Below are positions 45,996-53,653 of a stretch of 54,727 bases of DNA, in pieces; positions within the stretch are counted from its first letter, which is position 1, and each line of letters opens with the position of its first letter. The notes beneath the pieces are model-generated. The model was not told where the DNA came from. It ran no database searches and was given only the letters and a program-made list of their open reading frames with translations. The stretch spans positions 1 to 54,727 of the forward strand of contig WGMA01000055.1 of NCBI GenBank assembly GCA_016125285.1. Reading direction: 5' to 3'. This stretch comes from Phycisphaera sp. Lineage in GTDB: Bacteria > Planctomycetota > Phycisphaerae > Phycisphaerales > Zrk34. Made by a program: the position numbers and the translations under genes.

Positions 45996-47462
45996 ATGGA
46001 CCAGGCAACGCTGATTAAGAACGTCGTCTCGCAGGTGCTCACGCAGCTCAAGGCGCACAACGGTGGGGCGGCCGCTCCGGCGAAAACGTCGCAGCCGGCC
46101 CCCGCGCCGAAGCCCGCCGCGCCGGTCAAGGCCGTCGCCGGCAAGGGCGCGTACGGCGTGTTCGCCGACGTCGACCAGGCCGTCGATGCCGCCGCCGCGT
46201 CGCAGCGCAAGCTGATCGCCGCGGGCGTCGAGGCGCGTCGCGAGATCTGCTCGATGCTGCGTCAGATCCCCAAGCTCAACGCCGACAACTGGGGCGCGAT
46301 GGAGCTCGAGGAGACGAAGGTCGGCCGGCTCGATCACAAGATCGCCAAGCTGCAGCTGCTGCAGGGCATCCCCGGCGTCGAGTATCTCGAGACTATCGCG
46401 CACAGCGGCGACGACGGCGTGTCGCTCGACGAGTACGCGCCGTGGGGCGTCATCGGCGCGATCACGCCCGTGACGCACTCCGTGCCGACGCTCACCGCCA
46501 ACGCCATCAACATGATCGCCGCCGGCAACGCGCTGGTGATCAACGCCCACCCGTCCGGCTTCAACTGCGCCAAGTACGCCGCTCAGGTCTACAACCGCGC
46601 GATCGCCGAGAAGTTCGGCATCGAGAACCTCATCTGCATCATCGATCCCCCGACGCTCCGCAGCGCCGAGGAGATCTTCAAGCACCGCGACATCCCGATG
46701 CTCGTGGTGACCGGCGGCCCGGCCGTGGCGCGGGCCGCGATGAAGCAGCCCAAGCGTGCGATCGTCGCCGGACCGGGCAACCCGCCGGTCGTTGTTGACG
46801 AGACCGCCGACCTCGACCGCGCCGCGCGTGCGATCATCGACGGTGGTTCCTTCGACAACAACCTGCTGTGCATCGGCGAGAAGGAAGTGTTCGTCGTCGA
46901 GTCCGTGTTCGACAAGATGATGGAGGCGATGGCGCGGGCCGGAGCGGTGCGGCTCAACAGCTCGCAGATCGACCGCCTGACCAAGGCCGCGTTCGCGTGG
47001 GCCAACGATCACTTCGCGGTGCAGAAGGAACTCGTCGGCAAGGACTGCCACGTGCTCGGCGAGGCCGCGGGCGCGACGGTCAATCGCAACGTCGACCTGC
47101 TGTACGGCGAGACCGACGAGTCGAACCCGTTCGTGCCTGAAGAGCAGATGATGCCCTTCGTGCCGTTCGTCCGCGTGCCGAACGTCGACGCGGCGATCGA
47201 CATGGCGCTCAAGCACGAGCACGGCTTCGGCCACACCGCGATTATCCACTCGAACAACCTCGCGACCATCACGAAGATGGGTCGCGCGATGAACACCACG
47301 CTGTTCGTGGTCAACGGCCCGTGCACCGCGGCGCTCGGCGCGCAGGGCGAGGGCTACCCGAGCTTCTCGATCGCCACGCCCACCGGCGAGGGCGTCACGA
47401 ACCCGCTGACGTTCACCCGATTCCGCCGCGTCGCGTTCAGCGGTTCGCTCCGCGTCATCTAA
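45996..47462 (+). CDS. CoA-acylating aldehyde dehydrogenase, microcompartment cargo (PduP-like)
   Basis: A 488-residue enzyme that oxidises an aldehyde to acyl-CoA with NAD+. The N-terminal helix DQATLIKNVVSQVLTQLK is an encapsulation peptide, joined by an Ala/Pro-rich linker (about residues 24-50) to the catalytic domain. The nucleophile Cys lies in FDNNLLCIGEKEV near 290; ATPVTHSVPT-type and GPGNPPVVVDE blocks fit the PduP/EutE group. Within this compartment type the substrate is most likely L-lactaldehyde, giving lactyl-CoA (established for the type, inferred here). Confidence 0.95.
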   Translation: MDQATLIKNVVSQVLTQLKAHNGGAAAPAKTSQPAPAPKPAAPVKAVAGKGAYGVFADVDQAVDAAAASQRKLIAAGVEARREICSMLRQIPKLNADNWGAMELEETKVGRLDHKIAKLQLLQGIPGVEYLETIAHSGDDGVSLDEYAPWGVIGAITPVTHSVPTLTANAINMIAAGNALVINAHPSGFNCAKYAAQVYNRAIAEKFGIENLICIIDPPTLRSAEEIFKHRDIPMLVVTGGPAVARAAMKQPKRAIVAGPGNPPVVVDETADLDRAARAIIDGGSFDNNLLCIGEKEVFVVESVFDKMMEAMARAGAVRLNSSQIDRLTKAAFAWANDHFAVQKELVGKDCHVLGEAAGATVNRNVDLLYGETDESNPFVPEEQMMPFVPFVRVPNVDAAIDMALKHEHGFGHTAIIHSNNLATITKMGRAMNTTLFVVNGPCTAALGAQGEGYPSFSIATPTGEGVTNPLTFTRFRRVAFSGSLRVI

Positions 47463-47490
47463 CGCCGCGCACGGCATTGCAGGTATTCAA

Positions 47491-47769
47491 ATGCTTCTGG
47501 CACGAGTCCGAGGACGAGCGACGAGCACGGTAAAACACCCGTCGCTGCGCAACCAGAAGCTGCTCGTCTGCGTGCAGCTCGACAGCAGCGGCGAAGTGAC
47601 CGGCGACCCGATGCTCGTCATCGATCAACTCGGGGCCGGCGCCGGCGAAACGGTCATCATCAGCTCCGACGGCCGCGGCCTCCGCGACCTCATCGGCGAC
47701 ACCACCACCCCCGCACGCTGGTTCACCATCGGCATCGCCGACCCGACCGGCGTCACCCTCAAGGGATAA
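47491..47769 (+). CDS. BMC-P pentameric vertex protein 2
   Basis: A 92-residue EutN/CcmL-family protein (LLARVRGRATSTVKHPSLRN, then DQLGAGAGETVIISSDGRGL). Shortest and most diverged of the three vertex proteins around its C-terminus. Nine bases separate it from the next gene. Confidence 0.93.
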   Translation: MLLARVRGRATSTVKHPSLRNQKLLVCVQLDSSGEVTGDPMLVIDQLGAGAGETVIISSDGRGLRDLIGDTTTPARWFTIGIADPTGVTLKG

Positions 47770-47778
47770 ACACGCGCA

Positions 47779-48654
47779 GTGGCGGACAACGTCGAACAAC
47801 TCGTCGCCCTCATCACCGAGCACGTGCTCGCCGCGCTGGCCACGACCACCACACGCGTCGGCAGCGGCAGCGGTGCGCGAGCCGCGACGCCGGCCGCGAT
47901 CCATCCGCCCATCGGCACCTGCACCGGCGACTACTCCAAGTTCGAAGAACTCCGTGCGTCGAACCCTGGTGCGACCAAGGCTGGCAACGGAAGCGGCGGG
48001 GCGACGAGCCCCGCGCACGCCGCCGCCTTCACCGGCTTCGTCACCGCACGCATGCTCGACCACGTGCGCGACGGCATCGTCCAGCTCGCGCCCGGCGCGC
48101 GGCTCACGCCGCTGGCGCGCGACGAGATCAGGGCGCGCAAGCTCACCGTCGTACATGCCGACGGTTCGACCGGCGCGGTGCGCAACGCGCCCGGCCGCGT
48201 CGCCTCCGCCGCGGTCAAGCCCGCCGTTGCATCGAGCTACCTGTGGTGGGCCGACGGACACTGCCCCGCGGTGTCGCAACTCACCGCGCAGCTGCGTGAC
48301 AAGCTCCGCCCGGCGTCGCGCTCGCACCGGCCCGGCGAACTGCACAACGTGTCGCAGCGCATCGCTCGCGACGTTCGCGACGGACGCGCGGCCGGCGGCG
48401 TGCTGTTCGTCCACTCCGCCGCACTCGCCGCGTGCTACGCCAACCGATGCCCGTCGCTCCGCGCCGTCGTCGGCACCTGCGGCCAGGCCGTCGAACAGGG
48501 CATCCGACTGCTCGGCGCCAACGTGCTCATCGTCGAGTACCCGCACCACGGCGTCGAGTCGATCCGACAGATGCTCAACGCGTTCACCACCGCGTCGAGG
48601 CCGGCCCTGCCGACCATCGACCGACAACTCCGGGAGCTCAACCGATGCGTCTAG
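47779..48654 (+). CDS. RpiB-like microcompartment-associated protein with encapsulation peptide
   Basis: A 291-residue protein with a GTG start. The N-terminal NVEQLVALITEHVLAAL is an amphipathic helix like other encapsulation peptides, followed by a low-complexity Gly/Ala/Ser/Thr linker to about residue 85. The segment GARLTPLARDEIRARKLTV resembles a motif repeated in several microcompartment cargo proteins. The C-terminal part (about 195-285) follows ribose-5-phosphate isomerase B (LFVHSAALAACYANRCPSLR, then LLGANVLIVEY), but the catalytic CGTG-type loop is absent (FVHSA instead). So a standard isomerase activity is unlikely. Role unknown; luminal location inferred. Confidence 0.7.
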   Translation: MADNVEQLVALITEHVLAALATTTTRVGSGSGARAATPAAIHPPIGTCTGDYSKFEELRASNPGATKAGNGSGGATSPAHAAAFTGFVTARMLDHVRDGIVQLAPGARLTPLARDEIRARKLTVVHADGSTGAVRNAPGRVASAAVKPAVASSYLWWADGHCPAVSQLTAQLRDKLRPASRSHRPGELHNVSQRIARDVRDGRAAGGVLFVHSAALAACYANRCPSLRAVVGTCGQAVEQGIRLLGANVLIVEYPHHGVESIRQMLNAFTTASRPALPTIDRQLRELNRCV

Positions 48655-48947
48655 GCTGGGTCACCGGAAGAGTCACGCTCGATCCCAAACTGCCCGAGAT
48701 GCCGGCGGGCAGCTATCTCATCTGCGAAGCGATGGACGTCGCGGGACTCGACAACCCCATGATGCAGCAGCCGCGTGAGAAATCCATGCCCGAGTCGCTC
48801 GTTGTCTACGACCGCCTCGGCGCCGGCATGGGCGACCTGATCGCCTTCAGCGAGGGACGCGAAGCCAGCGCCCCGTTCTTCCCCGACAGCGTCCCGATGG
48901 ACGCGTACTGCGCCGCGATCATCGATTCGGTGCACATCGAACTTTAG
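48645..48947 (+). CDS. BMC-P pentameric vertex protein 3
   Basis: A 100-residue EutN/CcmL-family protein (LGWVTGRVTLDPKLPEMPAG, then VVYDRLGAGMGDLIAFSEGR). Its ATG lies inside the last codons of the RpiB-like gene (10-nt overlap), so it is translationally coupled. It carries an insertion MMQQPREKSMPES relative to vertex protein 2. Confidence 0.93.
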   Translation: MRLGWVTGRVTLDPKLPEMPAGSYLICEAMDVAGLDNPMMQQPREKSMPESLVVYDRLGAGMGDLIAFSEGREASAPFFPDSVPMDAYCAAIIDSVHIEL

Positions 48948-48977
48948 AACCACAACCTCCACATGAGGACTTAAGTC

Positions 48978-49841
48978 ATGGCTCAGAACGTCTACAGCAT
49001 CAAGAAGGAAATGTGCGAGATCGGCAAGCGGATCTGGCAGAAGGGATTCTGCGCCGGCAACGAAGGCAACCACTCGGTCCGCATCAGCGACAACCGCGTG
49101 CTGACCACGCCGACCGGCATCTCGAAGGGCTTCCTCACGCCGGACATGATCTGCACCGTCGACATGGAAGGTAAGCAGATCGACACCTCCAACAAGTACA
49201 AGCGCACCAGCGAGGTGCTCGTCCACCTGGCGATCTACAAGAAGCGCCCGGACGTCAAAGCGGTGATCCACTCGCACCCGCCGCACGCCACGACCTTCGC
49301 GATCGCGCAGATCCCGCTGCCCGAGGGCATCCACCCCGAGGCCGAAGTGTTCCTCGGCCGCGTGCCCACCGCGCCGTACGCCACGCCCTCCAAGCAGGAC
49401 CTGCCCGACTCGATCACGCCGCTGATCGGGCCGCAGACCAACTCCGTGCTCATGGGCAACCACGGCTCGGTGTCGTTCTCTACGTCGCTCATCGACACCT
49501 ACTACAAGCTCGAGATCCTCGACGCCTACTGCCGCATCCTGCTGCTCACCAAGCAGCTCGGACACGCCAACATCCTCAACGCCCAGCAGATGACCGAACT
49601 GCTCGAGGTGAAGAAGAAGTTCGGCCTGCCCGACGAACGCCTCGCCTGCTCGGCGCAGGGCTGCGTCGGCGAGGTCAACGATCCGTTCCTCGCGTCCTTC
49701 AATGACGTGCGCCCGTCCACCGCGTGCGAGTGCGGCGGCGGTAACGTGACGCACAGCACCAGCACCAGCGGCGCGATGGGTGACGCCGAGTTCGAGACGC
49801 TCGTGCAGACCATCACCGACCAGATCCTGGCCGGCAGCTGA
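48978..49841 (+). CDS. Class II aldolase (fuculose/rhamnulose-1-phosphate type), microcompartment cargo
   Basis: A 287-residue zinc aldolase expected to split a 6-deoxyketose-1-phosphate into DHAP and L-lactaldehyde. Zinc ligands are in IHSHPPHATT (near residue 97) and LMGNHGSVS (near 160); the acid is in TSEVLVHLAIY near 78. After the catalytic domain there is a Cys-rich linker (LACSAQGCVG and ACECGGG) and a terminal helix EFETLVQTITDQILAGS, which looks like a C-terminal encapsulation peptide. This is the enzyme that defines the sugar-type compartments of Planctomycetes and Verrucomicrobia. Confidence 0.93.
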   Translation: MAQNVYSIKKEMCEIGKRIWQKGFCAGNEGNHSVRISDNRVLTTPTGISKGFLTPDMICTVDMEGKQIDTSNKYKRTSEVLVHLAIYKKRPDVKAVIHSHPPHATTFAIAQIPLPEGIHPEAEVFLGRVPTAPYATPSKQDLPDSITPLIGPQTNSVLMGNHGSVSFSTSLIDTYYKLEILDAYCRILLLTKQLGHANILNAQQMTELLEVKKKFGLPDERLACSAQGCVGEVNDPFLASFNDVRPSTACECGGGNVTHSTSTSGAMGDAEFETLVQTITDQILAGS

Positions 49842-49860
49842 TCGACTTCACCGTTTAGCG

Positions 49861-49877
49861 ACGCCCCGCAGGGGCGT
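49861..49877 (+). terminator. Weak intra-operon hairpin (attenuator)
   Basis: A perfect ACGCCCC/GGGGCGT stem with a 3-nt loop followed by GCTTTCTC. The T tract is poor, so it more likely lowers than stops transcription into the distal genes. Confidence 0.45.
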
Positions 49878-49895
49878 GCTTTCTCAGGGGCGCAC

Positions 49896-51599
49896 ATGAT
49901 CAGATTCCGGCACATCGTGATCGTCCTCTTCGCCACGCTGTCCCTCGCGATCGCCGCGCCCGCCCGCGCCGCCTCCCCGGAGCTGTGGGTCTACGCGCCG
50001 GTCAACTTCCAGGTCGACAAGTCCACCGACAAGCTCATCGAACTGCTCAAGCGGTCGAAGGCCGCGGGATACAACGCCGCGGTCATCACCGACTTCAAGT
50101 TCGGCCGCATCGACGACCGCCCGAAAAACTACTACGCGAACATCGCGCGCACGCGCAAGGCCGCGGATGAGCTCGGCATCGAGCTCATCCCGTGCGTCAT
50201 GCCCATCGGGTACTCCGACAGCATCCTGATGAACAACCCGCAGCTCGCCGAGGGCATCCCCGTGCGCGACGTCGCGTACAGGGTCGCCGACGGCAAGGCC
50301 ACGGTCGCCGACACGTCGAACCTGCTCGCGGGCGGCGCGCTCGACAAGCCCGCACGCAATCGGCCCGACGGCTGGGACTGGGTCGACGGCTTCGGCACAT
50401 CCGCCACGCTCGACACCGCCAACAAGCACGGCGGCGCGTCATCCCTCAAGATGACCGATTACAAGAAGGGCAACGAAGGCGGCAACTGCCGCATCATGAA
50501 GAAACTCGCCGTCAAGCCCTGGCATCAGTACCACGTGTCGCTCTGGGTCAAGACGCAGGACGCGACGAACATCGGCGAGTTCAAGGTCAACGTGCTCGTC
50601 AAAAACCGCGCGCTCAATCACGCGAACCTCGGCGTGAAGTCGACGCAGGACTGGACGAAGCACGACGTCGTCTTCAACAGCCTCGACAACACCGAGGTCA
50701 ACTTCTACATCGGCATCTGGGGCGGCGGGACCGGCACGATCTGGATCGACGACGTGTCGTGCACGCTCGCCGGCGGCATCAACATGGTGCGGCGCGACGG
50801 ATGCCCGATCCGCGTGACCAGCGCCGACGGCAAGGCCGTTTACGAAGAGGGACGCGACTTCGAGAAGTGGGTCAACACGAAGACCGGCAACGACCCGTAC
50901 CCCGGCGCGTACAACATCATGACGCCCGAGCCGCCGATCGTGATCCCCGCCGGGTCGCGCATCCGCAACGGCGACACGCTGCTCGTGTCGTACTTCCACA
51001 CGATCACGGTCTACGATCAGCAGATCGCGTGCTGTTTGTCGGAGCCGGAGCTGTACACGCACCTCCGCAAGCAGGTCGAGCTGGTCAACAAGTACTTCGC
51101 GCCGAAGCGGTGGTTTATGCAGCACGACGAGATGCGCGTCGCGGGCTGGTGCGACCTGTGCCGCCCCGACAAGTCCGGCAAGACCGCCGGGCAGCTGCTC
51201 GCCGAGAACGCCCGCAAATGTGTCGCGATCATCAAGGACGTCGACCCCGACGGCGGCGTGATGGTGTGGAACGACATGTTCGACCCGCACCACAACGCCC
51301 ACGACAACTACTACCTCGTGTCGTCCAACCTGGCCGGCTCGTGGGAGGGCCTCGACAAGTCGGTGATGATCATCAACTGGAACGGCGGACACGCGGCCGA
51401 GTCGCTGAAGTTCTTCGCCGACCGCGGCCACAAGCAGCTCGTCGCCGGCTACTACGACAACGGCAACGTCGAGTCGGAGGCGAAACGCTGGATGGACGCC
51501 GCGTCGAACGTCGACGGCGTCATCGGCTACATGTACACGACGTGGCGCAACGATTATTCGAACCTTGAGCGATACGCCAAGGCCGTACTTGGGAAATAG
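49896..51599 (+). CDS. Secreted protein with TIM-barrel-like and beta-sandwich regions (unrecognised)
   Basis: A 567-residue protein with a signal peptide (HIVIVLFATLSLAIAAPARA). The N-terminal part (about 27-115) and the C-terminal part (about 360-567) look like one split TIM barrel (IELLKRSKAAGYNAAVITDF, then MQHDEMRVAGWCDLC and GGVMVWNDMFDPHHNAHDNY). A carbohydrate-binding-like beta-sandwich is inserted at about 150-300 (GGASSLKMTDYKKGNEGG). Candidate acids are in HDEMR and WNDMFD. It is probably a glycoside hydrolase acting on fucose- or rhamnose-bearing polysaccharide, but I cannot name a family. It stands between compartment genes and the DeoR gene. Confidence 0.65.
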   Translation: MIRFRHIVIVLFATLSLAIAAPARAASPELWVYAPVNFQVDKSTDKLIELLKRSKAAGYNAAVITDFKFGRIDDRPKNYYANIARTRKAADELGIELIPCVMPIGYSDSILMNNPQLAEGIPVRDVAYRVADGKATVADTSNLLAGGALDKPARNRPDGWDWVDGFGTSATLDTANKHGGASSLKMTDYKKGNEGGNCRIMKKLAVKPWHQYHVSLWVKTQDATNIGEFKVNVLVKNRALNHANLGVKSTQDWTKHDVVFNSLDNTEVNFYIGIWGGGTGTIWIDDVSCTLAGGINMVRRDGCPIRVTSADGKAVYEEGRDFEKWVNTKTGNDPYPGAYNIMTPEPPIVIPAGSRIRNGDTLLVSYFHTITVYDQQIACCLSEPELYTHLRKQVELVNKYFAPKRWFMQHDEMRVAGWCDLCRPDKSGKTAGQLLAENARKCVAIIKDVDPDGGVMVWNDMFDPHHNAHDNYYLVSSNLAGSWEGLDKSVMIINWNGGHAAESLKFFADRGHKQLVAGYYDNGNVESEAKRWMDAASNVDGVIGYMYTTWRNDYSNLERYAKAVLGK

Positions 51600-51610
51600 C
51601 AGGGCACGCT

Positions 51611-52804
51611 ATGCAAAAGTCACTCGATCAGAAACTCGCGCGGATCCACGCGGACAAGTCCTGCCGGGACTTCATCCTCGCCGACGCCAAGGACGCCGAC
51701 ATGGCGTTCGGGCTCGCGTCGCCGGGCAAGAGCCCGGAGCACCACAGCGCCGAGGCGAAGTTCCGCACGCTCGACGAGTACCGCCAGATCATGCGGGACA
51801 TCACGAGGCAGGGCCTGGTCGACATCATGCTGATGAGCGCGTCGAGCAACGATGTGCTGACGATCCAGGACGGGCTTTACGCCAACAGCCACGTCACGCC
51901 CGCCGTCCGCGCCAACGACACGACGGACATCTGGCTCGCCGCGGGCACCGGGCGTTACCCCACGCAGCCGTCGCGTCCGTTCCGCACCGCGACCATCGAC
52001 CACATCATGTGCGGCCACGCCGACTGCGCCGCCGACGAACGCGGCCGCGGCGCCGACCTCGGCCTGTACTCCATCACGTTCAACAACGACCGCGACCTCG
52101 ACCGCGAGGCGCTCGAGCATTACGCGGCCTTCCGCCTCGAGGCTGAACGCAAGGGATTCCGGCACTTTCTCGAGGTGTTCGACCCTAACGCCTGCGGCGA
52201 GCACTGCCCGACGGACACCGGCCGCTTCGTCGCCGATCACGTCGTGCGCACGCTCGCGGGCGTCGCGGAAGCGGGGCGGCCGATCTTTTTGAAGATCGCC
52301 TACCACGGCCCCGCGGCGATGGAGGCGCTGGCGCGTTACGACTCGACGATCGTGCCGGGCATCCTCGGCGGCTCGGCGGGCACGACCTACGATGCGTTCT
52401 ACCAGCTTTGGGAGGCGAAGAAGTACGGCGCCCGCGTGGCGTTGTACGGACGCAAGATCAACAACGCCGAGTGTCAGCTCAACTTCATCAAGTACCTGCA
52501 CGCGGTGGCGAACGACGAGATCGCGCCCGACGAGGCGGTGCGTGCGTATCACGCGACGCTCGCCAAGCTCAACATCCGCCCGCTGCGCAAGCTCGACGAG
52601 GACCTGACGCTGTCGAGCACCGCGAGTTCCTACGCCGGTCAGACCGGCAAGATCGGCAGCGGCGGCGCGCCGGCGAAGAGGGCAAGCGTCATCGGACCCA
52701 CAGGCAAGTCCGCGAATACCGACAAGAACCCCGATTTCAGCAAAATGACCAACGCCGAAAAAATTGCGTGGAACCGCGCGAAGTGGAATCGCATACTGGA
52801 TTGA
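51611..52804 (+). CDS. Putative class I aldolase with linker and C-terminal helix
   Basis: A 397-residue protein starting 11 bases after the secreted protein gene. The main domain (1-340) looks like a beta/alpha barrel of the DeoC/LacD/FbaB type: FRHFLEVFDPN, IFLKIAYHGPAAMEALARYD with a candidate Schiff-base Lys near residue 226, and IVPGILGGSAGTTYDAF near 255. A Ser/Gly/Ala/Lys-rich linker (about 340-370) leads to a conserved-looking tail, FSKMTNAEKIAWNRAKWNRI. The tail could be a targeting or docking peptide. A DHAP-using or ketose-phosphate aldolase is plausible; the reaction is not established. Confidence 0.65.
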   Translation: MQKSLDQKLARIHADKSCRDFILADAKDADMAFGLASPGKSPEHHSAEAKFRTLDEYRQIMRDITRQGLVDIMLMSASSNDVLTIQDGLYANSHVTPAVRANDTTDIWLAAGTGRYPTQPSRPFRTATIDHIMCGHADCAADERGRGADLGLYSITFNNDRDLDREALEHYAAFRLEAERKGFRHFLEVFDPNACGEHCPTDTGRFVADHVVRTLAGVAEAGRPIFLKIAYHGPAAMEALARYDSTIVPGILGGSAGTTYDAFYQLWEAKKYGARVALYGRKINNAECQLNFIKYLHAVANDEIAPDEAVRAYHATLAKLNIRPLRKLDEDLTLSSTASSYAGQTGKIGSGGAPAKRASVIGPTGKSANTDKNPDFSKMTNAEKIAWNRAKWNRILD

Positions 52805-52887
52805 TTTCGGATTGCGGATTTGGCTCCGCTCTCCGCTGACCCGTCGCCGTGTCACATCCGAAATCCGCAATCCGAAATCCGAAATTG
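52803..52887 (+). repeat. Heptamer-repeat inverted repeat between aldolase and deoR
   Basis: A perfect 19-bp inverted repeat: GATTTCGGATTGCGGATTT (52803-52821) and its complement at 52861-52879, loop 39 nt. Both arms have 7-nt period (AAATCCG-CAATCCG-AAATCCG). It starts on the aldolase stop codon and ends just before the DeoR start. Confidence 0.8.
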
Positions 52888-52891
52888 ACCC

Positions 52892-53638
52892 ATGCTCATC
52901 GTCGAACGACATCAACGCATCATCGATCTCCTCCGCGAGCAGAACGCCGCGGACCTGGAGACGCTGTCGGAGACGCTCGGCGTCTCGGCGTCGACGGTGC
53001 GGCGCGACCTCGAGCGGCTCGAGCAGCAGGGCGTGATCGAGCGGACGCACGGCGGGGCGGTGTACCGCGGCCACAAGCGCCAGCCGGTCGCGTTCGACGA
53101 GCGCGTCACGGAGAACGTGGACGCGAAGAAGGCGATCGGGCGTTATGCCGCGTCGCTCGTTCAGCCGGGCATGACGCTGCTGATGGACGGCGGGTCGACG
53201 GTCTACTACGCCGCGTCGCAGGTCACGGCCCGGCCGCTGCAGGTCGTCACCAACGCGCTGACTATCGCGAGTCTCTTCGCCAACGACGAGCAGGTCGAGC
53301 TGATCGTCGTCGGCGGCGCCCTGTACCCGCGCACCGGCGTCCTGCTGGGCCCGCTCGCGTCCGCCGCGCTGTCGAGCCTGCACGCCGACCTGTTCCTGTT
53401 CAGCGTCGCGGGCATCTTCGACGACGAGGCGTACAACCTGAACATCGAGCAGGCCGAGGTCGAACGCGTCATGCTCCGCCAGGCCGCGCGAAGCGTCATG
53501 CTGATGGACTCCACGAAGTTCGGCCGCAAGTCGCTGGCGAGGGTGTGCAGCAGCGACGACGTCGAGCTGATCGTTACGGACAGCGGTATCAGCGAGAAGT
53601 GGACGCGGCGGTTCGGCGAGCGGTTGGTGGTGGCATGA
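52892..53638 (+). CDS. DeoR-family transcriptional regulator
   Basis: A 248-residue regulator: N-terminal helix-turn-helix (LETLSETLGVSASTVRRDLE, about 21-40) and a sugar-phosphate-binding C-terminal domain (LLMDGGSTVYYAA, then DLFLFSVAGIFDD and MLMDSTKFGRKS). DeoR-type proteins commonly repress sugar operons and are released by a phosphorylated sugar; in fucose/rhamnose compartments one is usually encoded in the locus. A candidate operator lies upstream of pduL. No Shine-Dalgarno is visible before the ATG; the heptamer array fills that place. Confidence 0.92.
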   Translation: MLIVERHQRIIDLLREQNAADLETLSETLGVSASTVRRDLERLEQQGVIERTHGGAVYRGHKRQPVAFDERVTENVDAKKAIGRYAASLVQPGMTLLMDGGSTVYYAASQVTARPLQVVTNALTIASLFANDEQVELIVVGGALYPRTGVLLGPLASAALSSLHADLFLFSVAGIFDDEAYNLNIEQAEVERVMLRQAARSVMLMDSTKFGRKSLARVCSSDDVELIVTDSGISEKWTRRFGERLVVA

Positions 53639-53653
53639 GACGAGTATTGCCTC

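Noticed and set aside
43900-46000. CRISPR-like array suggested by repeated units in spacers
   Set aside because: Units are 7 nt with no unique spacers and no cas genes. They belong to the heptamer repeat family.
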